DNA of 64,000 nt from Raineyella sp. W15-4 (GTDB taxonomy: Bacteria; Actinomycetota; Actinomycetes; Propionibacteriales; Propionibacteriaceae): the NCBI RefSeq assembly GCF_033170155.1, contig NZ_CP137079.1:1116001-1180000 (forward strand), in the 5' to 3' direction. The notes under the pieces are model-generated. The model made no database searches and was not told the DNA's origin. It saw nothing but the letters and a program-made list of their open reading frames with translations. The stretch's first letter is position 1; every line of letters starts with the position of its first letter. Below, one piece after another: positions 51,197 through 59,649 of the stretch. Made by a program: the position numbers and the translations under genes.

Positions 51197-51628
51197 TCAG
51201 TGCTCGGGCATGTGTGTCATTTCCTCGTCCAGGAACTTGGTGATGGCGTGGAGTGCTTTCGGCGAGATATCGCCGAGGGTGCGGGCAGCGTAGGACTTCA
51301 CCTTCGCGGCACGCATGGACCGAACCAGGTCGAGCTGCGCAGAGACCTTCTCGGGAGTGGCAGCACCGTCCTCGCCGAGCAGGAACGCGGCGTCCACGTC
51401 GAAGAACTCCGCGAGCCCTTCGAAGACGGCGGGGTCTTGGACGTAGCGGTGGCCGTTGACCATGTACGTCCAGCGCGACCGCGACAGGTTGGTGCCTCGT
51501 TCTTGGAGGTAGCCGGCGATCTGCGAGTAGGTCGGCTCCGTGCCGGACTCGGCGACGGCGACATCCATCAGGAGCCGCAGACGTTTGGCGAGGTCTTCGG
51601 CCGCAGCCTGGCTCTCGTCTTCGGTCAT
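51197..51628 (-). CDS. XRE-family repressor of the conjugative element
   Basis: 143 residues from the ATG at 51628 (MTEDESQAAAEDLAKRLRLL). The HTH reads TYSQIAGYLQERGTNLSRSR followed by WTYMVNG. The C-terminus (FLLGEDGAATPEKVSAQLDL) is a dimer domain. It lies upstream of immA on the same strand. Four palindromes separate it from the divergent transfer operon, and a promoter TTGATT-17-TACGGT reading toward it contains one of them. It likely represses both itself and the transfer genes. Confidence 0.85.
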   Translation of the reverse strand: MTEDESQAAAEDLAKRLRLLMDVAVAESGTEPTYSQIAGYLQERGTNLSRSRWTYMVNGHRYVQDPAVFEGLAEFFDVDAAFLLGEDGAATPEKVSAQLDLVRSMRAAKVKSYAARTLGDISPKALHAITKFLDEEMTHMPEH

Positions 51629-51689
51629 GACGGTGACCCCCTTCCCTTCGCAACGGGCAAGGCATCGATGTAGTCCACCCAGAAGGTGG

Positions 51690-51794
51690 TTGTGCATGCT
51701 CAACCGTACTCGTTGAGCATGCACAAATCAAGGCTTGCGCATGCTCAACGGTCAGTGTTAGAACAGGACTCCGGGGCATTTTGAGCATGCTCAA
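51690..51794. promoter_or_regulatory. Four phased palindromic operators with divergent promoters
   Basis: Sites with consensus TTGnGCATGCnCAA occur at 51690-51703, 51713-51726, 51735-51748 and 51781-51794; the last is a perfect dyad. Starts are 23, 22 and 46 bases apart, about two or four helical turns. Leftward promoter: TTGATT (complement of 51726-51731), 17 bases, TACGGT (complement of 51703-51708). Rightward candidate: TTGCGC (51735-51740), 17 bases, TTAGAA (51758-51763). Sites overlap both. The remaining bases to 51938 hold a strong AAGGAGGTGA before an in-frame ATG at 51840. Confidence 0.8.
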
Positions 51795-51938
51795 TGTTGC
51801 GTCCCGGTCTCGGCTCGGGCTGCCTCAAGGAGGTGAACGATGTCCAGCTCACGGTCTGGGCGCGGGTGTTCGCGCCTACCTGCCAGGTGTACCGCCGCGC
51901 GCAGCCGCGTCGCGGCCCGCCGAAGAGGAGGCCGGAGC

Positions 51939-53018
51939 ATGGCATCGAACGAGGACGCCCGCGCGGCGCGAGAGGCGAAGCTCGACGAGCTGCACGAGAA
52001 GCTGACCGGCGCGGTCGAGTCGCTGGTCTCGGGTGACGACTGGCGGCAGGCGCTGGCCTTCGCGGCGCGGTTCCGGTCGCGGTCGTTCAACAACACGATG
52101 TTGATCTGGGTGCAGCATGAGGCGGCGTTCGAGGCAGGCCGGGTGCCCGAACCCTTCCCCGCTCTGGTTGCCGGGTATCGGCAGTGGCAGGGGCTGGGGC
52201 GGCAGGTGATGAAGGGTCAGCCGGGCTACATGATCTTCGCGCCCGTGACGGGCCGGTTCGCCACCGCGACCCCTGCCGATGCGGGCTCGTGGCGGCGGCT
52301 CGGGCCGAGGGAGACGCCGAAGGCCGGCGAGGTGGTGCGCTCGCGGATGGTCGGAGCCCGGCCGGCCTACGTGTGGGATGCCTCCCAGACCGACGGAGAA
52401 CCATTGCCAGTTCCGCCCGCTCCGACGCTGCTGGAAGGCGAAGCACCCTCGGGGCTGTGGGACGGGCTGGCCGGGCAGATTCGCGGCGCGGGGTTCGAGG
52501 TGCTGCGGGTGCCACACGAGGGGATGATCTCCGGCGCGAACGGCATGACCGACTATGAGGAGCGCACGGTAGCGGTGCGGGAGAACATGGACCCTGCTGC
52601 GCAGGTCAAGACGCTCGCGCACGAGCTGGCGCACGTGCTGATGCACGATCCCGACGACGAGGAAGCACGTCAGCATCGCGGCATCCGCGAGGTCGAAGCC
52701 GAGTCCGTCGCGCTGATGATCGGTGCCGCGCACGGCATGGACACCACCGGGTACACGATCCCGTACGTCTCGACCTGGGCCGCCCGCGTGGACGGCCAAG
52801 AGCCCGTCCAGGTGGTGCAGTCCACCGGCGAGCGGGTGCGGAAGACCGCGCTGGCGATCCTCGACCAGCTCGACACGCTCCAGGTCGGCGACGGCACCCC
52901 GCCCGGACTCGAACGCGACGCTCCCAGTCCGCGCACCTCCCGTACGGCTGCGAACTCGGTGGAGACCGATCGTCCGCGTGCTGCGTCGGCGCCAGCGCTG
53001 GCAGGGCGGAGGCTGTGA
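51939..53018 (+). CDS. ArdC-like antirestriction / zincin protein (module B)
   Basis: 359 residues from the ATG at 51939 (GAGGAGG upstream). An in-frame ATG at 51840 with a perfect AAGGAGGTGA site could add 33 Arg-rich residues. ArdC domain: AFAARFRSRSFNNTMLIWVQ, then FAPVTGRFATA. Zincin domain: TLAHELAHVLMHDPDDEEAR and IREVEAESVALM. It is the first gene of the transfer operon, behind the palindromic operators, so it would be made early on induction to protect entering single-stranded DNA. Close paralogue of 33996-35072. Confidence 0.9.
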   Translation: MASNEDARAAREAKLDELHEKLTGAVESLVSGDDWRQALAFAARFRSRSFNNTMLIWVQHEAAFEAGRVPEPFPALVAGYRQWQGLGRQVMKGQPGYMIFAPVTGRFATATPADAGSWRRLGPRETPKAGEVVRSRMVGARPAYVWDASQTDGEPLPVPPAPTLLEGEAPSGLWDGLAGQIRGAGFEVLRVPHEGMISGANGMTDYEERTVAVRENMDPAAQVKTLAHELAHVLMHDPDDEEARQHRGIREVEAESVALMIGAAHGMDTTGYTIPYVSTWAARVDGQEPVQVVQSTGERVRKTALAILDQLDTLQVGDGTPPGLERDAPSPRTSRTAANSVETDRPRAASAPALAGRRL

Positions 53019-53950
53019 TGCCCGAAGCATTCGATGTCCTGGCGGCGCTCATTCGCGTGGATCGTTCACCGAGCCTGGGGCTCGCGGCGCGGAGCCTCGC
53101 GGCGGCTGGCGTGCCCGTGTTTCCGTGCGTCGTCGAGGGGAAGCGTCCGCTGACCCGCCGTGGGTTCCTCGATGCGAGCAGCGACCCGGAACAGGTTGCC
53201 GCGTGGTGGTCGCGCACACCGAACGCGAACATCGGCATCCCGACCGGCGCTCCATCCGGCGTTGTCGTCGTCGATGTCGATGTCCACGGCCCCCACGACG
53301 GCCGCGCGGCGTTCCAGCGCGCCACCGACGCGGGGCTCGTCGATGGCGCGGGTCTGCTCGTGCGCACACCCACCGGAGGCGCGCACGTGTACTTCCCGGC
53401 GACCCCGGGCCGCGAGCAGCGGTCGTGGCAGGCAGCCACCGCGGGCGTCGACTTCCGGGGCGACGGCGGCTACATCATCGCTCCTCCCTCCCGGCGAATC
53501 ATCGACGGCAGTGTGTGCCGCTACGAGGTCGCGGACATCGCCGCGCACTCGGTCGGTCATGTGGACGCGGCCCGTCTGCGGGACTTCCTCGACCCGCGCC
53601 CCGTCGCTCCACTACGCGCCAGCAGCGGCTCGATGGATGAGGATGCTGAGCGGTTGGCGACGTGGGTCGCTGGGCGGGGTGAGGGCGAGCGGAACCGAGG
53701 CCTGTTCTGGGCTGCCTGCCGCCTCGCAGAGAACGGCGTCTCGCCCGCCGAGGCGCTCGATGCGCTGGGTGCTGCGGCACAGTCGGCGGGTCTGGGTGAT
53801 CGCGAGATCACCACGACCGTGCGCTCCGCCTACCGAGCCACCCAGCCCGCATCCGAAGTGACGCCCGGCGGCCGGAGCCAGAGCGCGGGTCGGTGGTTCG
53901 GTCGCTCGGCGAGCCCACCGTCCGCAGCCTTGGGGAGGGCTGGGCTGTGA
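53018..53950 (+). CDS. Bifunctional primase/polymerase (PrimPol) N-terminal domain protein (module B)
   Basis: 310 residues from the ATG overlapping the ArdC stop. Core motifs: AAGVPVFPCVVEGKRPLTRR, AWWSRTPNANIGIPTGAPSG, VVVVDVDVHGPHDG, VRTPTGGAHVYFPATPG and DFRGDGGYIIAPPSRR. The C-terminal helical part (AGRGEGERNRGLFWAACRLA) is shared with the module A copy. Probable priming enzyme for the transferred strand or for element replication. The stop overlaps the next GTG. Confidence 0.9.
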   Translation: MPEAFDVLAALIRVDRSPSLGLAARSLAAAGVPVFPCVVEGKRPLTRRGFLDASSDPEQVAAWWSRTPNANIGIPTGAPSGVVVVDVDVHGPHDGRAAFQRATDAGLVDGAGLLVRTPTGGAHVYFPATPGREQRSWQAATAGVDFRGDGGYIIAPPSRRIIDGSVCRYEVADIAAHSVGHVDAARLRDFLDPRPVAPLRASSGSMDEDAERLATWVAGRGEGERNRGLFWAACRLAENGVSPAEALDALGAAAQSAGLGDREITTTVRSAYRATQPASEVTPGGRSQSAGRWFGRSASPPSAALGRAGL

Positions 53951-54630
53951 GGCGTGAATCGGGAGGGCGGCGCTGGGCCGCGATGACGGCGGTCGCGGGG
54001 ACGGTGTTCATCGCCGCCGGGGCGTTCTGGCTGTCGTTCACGTCGTTGGCCGATCTGGCTGCTCGCTCCGGGATCGGGGCTGGGCAGGCGTGGGCGTGGC
54101 CGCTGATCGTGGACGGCATCATCGTCGTCGCCACGGTTGCCGTCGTCGCGCTCGCCGGGCAGCGCTCGGCCTGGTATCCGTGGGCGCTGCTGGTAGGCGG
54201 CGCGCTCGTGTCGGTGACGGCGAACGCCATTCATGCTGTCGTCGCCGCGGACGCCGACGTGCCAAGGATGCTCGCGGCCTCGGTCGCCGCGGTGCCGCCC
54301 GTCGTGCTGCTGGCCATCACGCACCTGACCGTGATTCTCACCCGCACCACCGACCCCCATGCGGAACCCGCCACTGCCGACTCGTTCTCGACGAACACCG
54401 CGGATTCGATGCCTGCGCTGCCGCCTGGCGAGATGGAGGCCAACCGTCGCGATGAGGGTGTGGCGGATCGGCGGGCGCTGGGGTGGGAGCTGCGCGAGGC
54501 GGGCTGGTCGAACAAGCGGATCGCCCGCGAACTCGGGGTGCATCCCTCGACCGTGGGCCGCTGGTTCGCCGTCGCGCACCTCACTGACACCACTGACACC
54601 GCCGACGAGCGGGAGGAGACGATCCCATGA
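53947..54630 (+). CDS. DUF2637 membrane protein with C-terminal HTH (module B, normal end)
   Basis: 227 residues from a GTG. Four transmembrane segments occupy residues about 14-140 (AVAGTVFIAAGAFWLSFTSL, WAWPLIVDGIIVVATVAVVA, PWALLVGGALVSVTANAIHA, LAASVAAVPPVVLLAITHLT). After a polar linker a Spo0J-like HTH follows (GWSNKRIARELGVHPSTVGR), ending EREETIP. Such proteins are common in actinobacterial conjugative elements and may tether DNA to the membrane. This copy shows the unfused end that the copy at 35998 has lost. Confidence 0.88.
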   Translation: MRRESGGRRWAAMTAVAGTVFIAAGAFWLSFTSLADLAARSGIGAGQAWAWPLIVDGIIVVATVAVVALAGQRSAWYPWALLVGGALVSVTANAIHAVVAADADVPRMLAASVAAVPPVVLLAITHLTVILTRTTDPHAEPATADSFSTNTADSMPALPPGEMEANRRDEGVADRRALGWELREAGWSNKRIARELGVHPSTVGRWFAVAHLTDTTDTADEREETIP

Positions 54631-55031
54631 ACACCACTGAGAACCCCCAGCGCAACGATTCCTCGAGGCCCGATCCCGCACGGCTGGTGCCCGAGGAGCC
54701 GCGGGAGCGCCCCGAGTCGGTCGAAGTGATGAGTACGCCGGAGGCGGTGCGGGCCGCGCCGGTCGCCCGCGACGACAAGCGGCACGCGCTCGTTCGTGGG
54801 CGAGGCGTGGAGTGGGTGCGCCCCACTGACTTGATCGCCCGGCACTCGGCGCACGCGGCCGGGCGGGGTCTCGACTTCCAGGCCGAGCTGGCACGCCGCA
54901 CCCGCACCCCGCTCGGTGCAGGTGTTCGTCGTCTCGGGGATCGCGCCCGGCGGTTGCCGCCGATCTCGGCGTTCGGGTGCAGCACCGCACCTGCCTCGCA
55001 GGTGTCCCGCTCCGGGGTCTCGATGAGTTGA
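54627..55031 (+). CDS. Hypothetical protein of the transfer operon
   Basis: 134 residues starting in ATGA overlap with DUF2637. It has no transmembrane segment. The middle (HALVRGRGVEWVRPTDLIAR) looks conserved, flanked by a charged N-terminus and a Ser-rich C-terminus. I do not recognise a domain. The tight coupling argues for a real gene. About 93 bases separate it from the next start. Confidence 0.55.
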   Translation: MNTTENPQRNDSSRPDPARLVPEEPRERPESVEVMSTPEAVRAAPVARDDKRHALVRGRGVEWVRPTDLIARHSAHAAGRGLDFQAELARRTRTPLGAGVRRLGDRARRLPPISAFGCSTAPASQVSRSGVSMS

Positions 55032-55124
55032 CGGTGGTGACAGGTCATGGCTGCGACGGCATCGGCATGCAGGACGCGCTCGTGGGAGCGAGTGCGCACC
55101 TGCCTGCCAGGAGGTGCCGACACC

Positions 55125-56012
55125 ATGACCAGACCAACCAGCACCAGCACCGAGCAGACGGCCGACGGGGCTGAGGACTTCACCACCGGCGAGGGCCTGC
55201 GTGCCCTGCTCAATCGCCTCGCCGAGGGCGGCGAGGATGCCTGGGTTCACGACCCGGTGGCCCGCGACCTGATGGAGTTCGCCGCCGACAAGTACCGCGC
55301 TCTCGCGAGGAAACACAGGCTCGACACCTGGGAAGCGGTGACGGCGGCGTTCGACGCGATGCAGTACCGCTCGACCCGCGAGGCCAACGATCCGTGGGCG
55401 ATCATCACCCACGCCGTGCGGATCACCTGCGTCTACGAGGAACGCGCCCAAGGCCTGCTCTGCTCGGTGCACCAGGCTCGTCGCGCGCACGTTTCGGCGT
55501 TCCACGATCCTGAACGGTTCTCCGAACGCGACACCGCGCTGGCCGACTATCATCCCGCGTTCCACACCACCGACCTGCGTCCCAGCGACCTCGAACCGGA
55601 ACCGCGCGACAGTCTCGGGTCAGCGCAAGCGTGCATGTCCGCTGGATCGGCGGCCGAGGACGCCATCGCGATGCTGTGCCTGCTCGACTGGCCCGCCGAC
55701 ACCGCACGGGCCGCGGTCGAGCACGTCTGCGGGGCGTTGACGAAAGCCGGCACCCGCCAGTCCGCCTACGAGACGCTGCGCCGCGACCGGCACGCGCGGG
55801 CACTGCTCGACCTCCCGCGCCGCTCCTGGGCCGCACTGCTGAAGGCGCTGCTCGGGAACCCGCACCCGGCCTACGTCGCCACCAGCAGCGGTCGCGGCAT
55901 CCTGCTCCGGCTGCTGCTGGGCGAAACGCTCGACCTACTGCTCCGCGACGACGATCTGATCCTCGCGCTCGCTCTGGCCGCTCCGAGTGGTGGAGGCGGT
56001 GAGTCGTCGTGA
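55125..56012 (+). CDS. Conserved transfer-operon protein, possibly sigma-factor-like
   Basis: 295 residues from the ATG at 55125 with AGGAGGTG 8 bases upstream. The N-terminal half (DLMEFAADKYRALARKHRLD, TWEAVTAAFDAMQYRSTREA, then NDPWAIITHAVRITCVYEER) loosely recalls sigma-70 region 2 (bacterial -10-binding) helices. The second half is helical (WPADTARAAVEHVCGALTKA) and leucine-rich at the end. The sigma-like idea is a guess from pattern. The stop overlaps the ParB start by 4 bases. Confidence 0.55.
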   Translation: MTRPTSTSTEQTADGAEDFTTGEGLRALLNRLAEGGEDAWVHDPVARDLMEFAADKYRALARKHRLDTWEAVTAAFDAMQYRSTREANDPWAIITHAVRITCVYEERAQGLLCSVHQARRAHVSAFHDPERFSERDTALADYHPAFHTTDLRPSDLEPEPRDSLGSAQACMSAGSAAEDAIAMLCLLDWPADTARAAVEHVCGALTKAGTRQSAYETLRRDRHARALLDLPRRSWAALLKALLGNPHPAYVATSSGRGILLRLLLGETLDLLLRDDDLILALALAAPSGGGGESS

Positions 56013-57010
56013 CCGAGCCACAGATCGGCAGCATCCAGCTCGACCGCACCGTCGAGTCGATCCTCGTCGGCACCCGGCACCGCGCCGACCTCGGCGACAT
56101 CGACGCCCTCGCGGCATCCATCGGGCGCGACGGATTGCTGCAACCACTCACCATCACGATCGACGGCGTACTGGTGTGCGGGGCACGACGCCTGGCCGCG
56201 ATCAAGAAGCTCGGCTGGCGCACCGTCAACGTGTGGGTGCGCAGCGGCCTGTCCGACCGGCTCGGGCAGCTCCTCGCCGAGCAGGACGACAACATGCTCC
56301 ACAAGCCCTACACCCAGCTCGAAGCCGCCGGCCTCTACCGCGAGATCAAGCAGGTCATGGCCGAAGACGCCGCCCGTCGCAAGAGCGCGACCCAGTTCAG
56401 CAGCGAGAACCAGCCAGGAAACGACGGTGGTGCAAAATTTGCACCACCGTCGAGCGGGCCGCTTGGGAAGGCCCGGGAGCAGGCGGCGGCGATGATTCCG
56501 GGTGGCGCGTCGCACACGACGCTGGAGAAGATCGGCTACCTCGAAGACATCGCTGGCAACCCTGCTCTGCCAGAGACTCTGCGCGCCGAGGCCGCCGCCG
56601 GGTTGGGTCGGATCGAGGCCGGTGACGCGGTGCATCCGATCTATCAAGCGATCCGCGATGCCGACACCGCTGCGCGGGAGCGGCGCGAGGCAGAGATGCA
56701 CGCTCGCGCCGAAGCAGCCGTGGCCCAGGCGAAGTCGATCAAGAAGGGCAAGCGCACCCCACCCAAGCCGTTGCCGCTCGTCACCGGCGACGGCCAACCC
56801 GTCCGCTACCCGCTTCGCGCGTTCGTGCAGACCTGGGGCGAGCTCACCAACTGGTGGACCCACTACGACGCCGACACACTCGCCGCCGAGTTAACCGACG
56901 AGCAGTTCGAGAACTTCCTCACCACCACCGACGGCACCGTCCGGTTCGCCGACGCCCTCCGTGCCGCACGCGAAGACGCGGTGGAGCGGCCACGACTCCG
57001 CGCGCTCTGA
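56009..57010 (+). CDS. ParB-family partition-like protein
   Basis: 333 residues. The ParB N-terminal domain is clear: LGDIDALAASIGRDGLLQPL, then VCGARRLAAIKKLGWRTVNV (CTP/DNA-binding GxxR region, here GARR). The helical middle (QDDNMLHKPYTQLEAAGLYR) and KSATQFSSENQPGNDGGAKF are typical of element-borne ParB used for maintenance or replication control rather than the chromosome. The C-terminal domain is less conserved. No parA is seen nearby. Confidence 0.88.
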   Translation: MTEPQIGSIQLDRTVESILVGTRHRADLGDIDALAASIGRDGLLQPLTITIDGVLVCGARRLAAIKKLGWRTVNVWVRSGLSDRLGQLLAEQDDNMLHKPYTQLEAAGLYREIKQVMAEDAARRKSATQFSSENQPGNDGGAKFAPPSSGPLGKAREQAAAMIPGGASHTTLEKIGYLEDIAGNPALPETLRAEAAAGLGRIEAGDAVHPIYQAIRDADTAARERREAEMHARAEAAVAQAKSIKKGKRTPPKPLPLVTGDGQPVRYPLRAFVQTWGELTNWWTHYDADTLAAELTDEQFENFLTTTDGTVRFADALRAAREDAVERPRLRAL

Positions 57011-57046
57011 CCGCTGGCATGGGTGTCGGATGTGCACCTGCTCGGC

Positions 57047-57739
57047 ATGAGCCCTGCACCCACCGATCCCCGGAACCGCCGCCGACTCGTCGCCCTCATC
57101 GCCGCCGGCATCGTCCTGCTGCTCCTCGCCAGTGTCGGCGTCTACGGACTCCTCACCGGCCCCCGCACCAGCACCAGCACCGATCCCGGCCCGGAGCCTG
57201 GCCCGACCACGACGGCACCGCCGACCGTGGCACCGAGCACGCCCCGGACACCACGGGTTCCAGCGGTTCCGCGTTCGGTAGACCCCGAGACCTTCGCTCG
57301 CGGCGTCGCGTCCACGCTGTTCGCGTGGGACACCGCCTCGGGGCTGTGGCCGCTGGACTACAGCCCGACGATCCTCGCGGTCGGTGACCCCAGCGGGGAC
57401 GAACAGGCGGGGCTGGCCTCCGACGTAGCCGTCTACCTGCCGACCCGAGACGCCTGGATCGAGCTGCGGCAATACGCCACCCGCCAACACCTCACCATCG
57501 AGGCCGCGTACGTCCCCGACGGCTGGGCCGACGCGGCAGCGCAGGCCCAGCCGGGGCAGCTCGCGGCAGGAACGACGGCCGTCACGATCGAGGGCACCCG
57601 CTACCGTGCCGGGGTCTGGAACGGGCAACCGGTCACCAGCGAGCATCCGGTCGCGTTCACCGTGTTCGTCGTCTGCGCCCCGACCTACCCGACCTGTCAT
57701 CTGCTGCGGCTCTCGCAGCTCGACAACCCGCTGCGCTGA
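57047..57739 (+). CDS. Single-pass membrane protein, VirB8/TcpC-like conjugation component
   Basis: 230 residues from the ATG at 57047; an in-frame GTG at 57023 would add 8. A transmembrane helix near the N-terminus (VALIAAGIVLLLLASVGVYG) precedes a Thr/Pro-rich spacer and an extracytoplasmic domain (DPETFARGVASTLFAWDTAS, then WPLDYSPTILAV). This layout fits the NTF2-like VirB8/TcpC proteins that sit early in type IV secretion operons. Sequence similarity alone is not decisive. Confidence 0.6.
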   Translation: MSPAPTDPRNRRRLVALIAAGIVLLLLASVGVYGLLTGPRTSTSTDPGPEPGPTTTAPPTVAPSTPRTPRVPAVPRSVDPETFARGVASTLFAWDTASGLWPLDYSPTILAVGDPSGDEQAGLASDVAVYLPTRDAWIELRQYATRQHLTIEAAYVPDGWADAAAQAQPGQLAAGTTAVTIEGTRYRAGVWNGQPVTSEHPVAFTVFVVCAPTYPTCHLLRLSQLDNPLR

Positions 57740-57751
57740 AGGGCTGGCGTC

Positions 57752-59362
57752 GTGTTCCGCAAAGCCACCATCGCAGCGCTGGCACTGCTGTTCTTCGCCC
57801 CCGCCGCCACGCTCCTCGGGATCGGGGTGCTGATGAACCCCGCCGCTGCGTACTGCGCCACACCTGCCGGGAGCGTGAACCTCGGACCGATCCCGGACGC
57901 GCTCACCGTGACCACCGCGAACGACGAGACCTTCACGCTGAATCGTCAGCAGCTCACGCACGCGGCCACGATCATCACGGTCGGCAACGGCATCACCAAC
58001 GTGGGCAGGCCGGGAATCAAGATCGCGCTGATGGCCGCGCTCACCGAGTCCACGCTGCGGATGCTCACCAACACCGGCACCTACCCCGACTCGGCGAACT
58101 ACCCGAACGACGGCAACGGCGGCGACCACGACTCCCTCGGCCTGTTCCAGATGCGCCCCCAATCCGGGTGGGGCACCGTCGCCGAGTTGATGGACCCGAA
58201 CTATCAGGCGCAGGCGTTCTTCGGCGGGCCGACCGGCCCGAACTACCCCTCGCCGCGCGGGCTGCTCGACATCCCCGGCTGGCAACAGATGGACCCTGGC
58301 GAAGCCGCCCAAGCCGTCGAGGTCTCCGCCTTCCCCGACGGCTACCGCAACTACGCGCCCGTCGCCGACAGCATCCTCGCCGCCCTCACCACAGGCGGCG
58401 GTGCCGCTAGCGGCGCGGGCGGCCCGGCGGTCTTGTCGTCGCGGGTGGTGTTCCCGCTGCCCGAGGGCACCTGGGTGCTGACCTCGCCGTTCGGGATGCG
58501 AGTGCACCCGATCACGGGCGAACGGAAGATGCACACCGGCACCGACTTCGCCGCGCCCGACGGCACGCCGATCCTCGCCGCCGCGGATGGCACCGTGACC
58601 GTCGCGGAGTTCTCCGGTGGGTACGGCGGCCTCATCGTCATCGAGCACACCATCGACGGCCAGACCGTCGCCACGGCCTACGCGCACATGTGGCAGAGCG
58701 GCATCCACGTCCGTCCCGGTGACCGCGTGAACGCAGGGCAGCACATCGGCGATGTCGGCTCCTCGGGCATGAGCACCGGCGCACATCTGCACTTCGAGGT
58801 CCGGCCCGGCGGCACGAACGGGGAAGCCATCGACGCCGCCGCCTGGCTCAATGAGCACGGGGCTGCGAACCTGCCGACAGCGACCAGCGGATCACCCGCC
58901 GCCTGCAACAACACCACTGCGGGCACGCCGACCGGCGTCGATGGAGACCCCGACCGGCTCGTCGACGATCCCACCAGCTCGGGCAAGATCACCGCCCGCA
59001 TGCTCCACCTCTACCAGCAGACCCTCGCAGCGTTCCCCGACACCGGCTGGGGCTGCTACTCACCACGCCCCGGCACCAAGTCCGAGCATCCCCTCGGCAG
59101 GGCTTGCGACATCACCTTCGGCAACCGCATCGGCCAGCGACCCACCCCGGCACAACTCGACGCCGGCTGGAAGGTCACCAACTGGATGAAGGACAACGCC
59201 GACGTGCTCGGCGTCGAGTACCTGATCTGGCAAGGCCAAATCTGGTCCGTCGCCCGCGACGCCGAGGGCTGGCGGCCATACAACGGCGGAGGCATGCACG
59301 ACCCCGCCTCCATCACCGGCGGCCACTACGACCACCTCCACCTCACCGTCAAGGCAGGGTGA
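57752..59362 (+). CDS. Three-domain secreted peptidoglycan hydrolase (SLT-like, M23, C-terminal domain)
   Basis: 536 residues from a GTG with a signal peptide (ALALLFFAPAATLLGIGVLM). Residues about 80-200 are lysozyme/SLT-like (AALTESTLRMLTN, GGDHDSLGLFQMRPQSGWG). Residues about 230-360 are an M23 LytM endopeptidase (MHTGTDFAAPDGTPILAAAD, then STGAHLHFEVRPGG). The last 150 residues (GRACDITFGNRIGQ, GGHYDHLHLTVKAG) form a separate conserved domain common in actinobacterial conjugation proteins. It should open the wall for the mating apparatus, as VirB1 does. Confidence 0.9.
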   Translation: MFRKATIAALALLFFAPAATLLGIGVLMNPAAAYCATPAGSVNLGPIPDALTVTTANDETFTLNRQQLTHAATIITVGNGITNVGRPGIKIALMAALTESTLRMLTNTGTYPDSANYPNDGNGGDHDSLGLFQMRPQSGWGTVAELMDPNYQAQAFFGGPTGPNYPSPRGLLDIPGWQQMDPGEAAQAVEVSAFPDGYRNYAPVADSILAALTTGGGAASGAGGPAVLSSRVVFPLPEGTWVLTSPFGMRVHPITGERKMHTGTDFAAPDGTPILAAADGTVTVAEFSGGYGGLIVIEHTIDGQTVATAYAHMWQSGIHVRPGDRVNAGQHIGDVGSSGMSTGAHLHFEVRPGGTNGEAIDAAAWLNEHGAANLPTATSGSPAACNNTTAGTPTGVDGDPDRLVDDPTSSGKITARMLHLYQQTLAAFPDTGWGCYSPRPGTKSEHPLGRACDITFGNRIGQRPTPAQLDAGWKVTNWMKDNADVLGVEYLIWQGQIWSVARDAEGWRPYNGGGMHDPASITGGHYDHLHLTVKAG

Positions 59363-59368
59363 CCTGCA

Positions 59369-59635
59369 ATGGGTGTCTTCCCCGACTTCGACGGACTCGG
59401 CGGCATCGGCGACCTCCGCGCCGTGGTCGGCGCGCTCCTGACGTTCGTCCTGATCGTGGCCGTCCTCATGCTCATCGTCTCCGCGATCGTCTGGGCGATC
59501 GCGACGGCCCACGGAAACTACGCGACCGCCAGCAAAGGCCGCATCGGTGTCCTCGTCTCCGTCGGCGCGGCCGTCCTCGCCGGAGGCGGCGTGGCCTGGA
59601 TGAACTGGCTACTCACAGTCGGTTCAAGTTTGTAG
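59369..59635 (+). CDS. DUF6112-type small membrane protein (first copy)
   Basis: 88 residues with two transmembrane helices (AVVGALLTFVLIVAVLMLIV, and RIGVLVSVGAAVLAGGGVAW) around a short basic loop (HGNYATASKGR). It fits the DUF6112/VirB2-like pilin position in Gram-positive transfer operons, six bases after the M23 gene. A second, related copy is at 60680; the two are separated by an opposite-strand gene. Confidence 0.8.
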   Translation: MGVFPDFDGLGGIGDLRAVVGALLTFVLIVAVLMLIVSAIVWAIATAHGNYATASKGRIGVLVSVGAAVLAGGGVAWMNWLLTVGSSL

Positions 59636-59649
59636 CTGCGGCTTCGCGG

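Noticed and set aside
51690-51794. Short spaced repeats resembling a CRISPR array
   Set aside because: The units are 14-bp palindromes at 22-46 base spacing with no spacers of CRISPR size and no cas genes; better explained as repressor operators.
51840-51938. N-terminal extension of the module B ArdC from an ATG with a perfect AAGGAGGTGA site
   Set aside because: In frame and possible, but the 33 residues are Arg/Ser-rich and not shared with module A; the ATG at 51939 also has a good site. Kept only as an alternative start.
56891-58858. 655-codon minus-strand frame across ParB end, VirB8-like and M23 genes
   Set aside because: Crosses three real genes on the other strand and shows no domain; codon-bias shadow.
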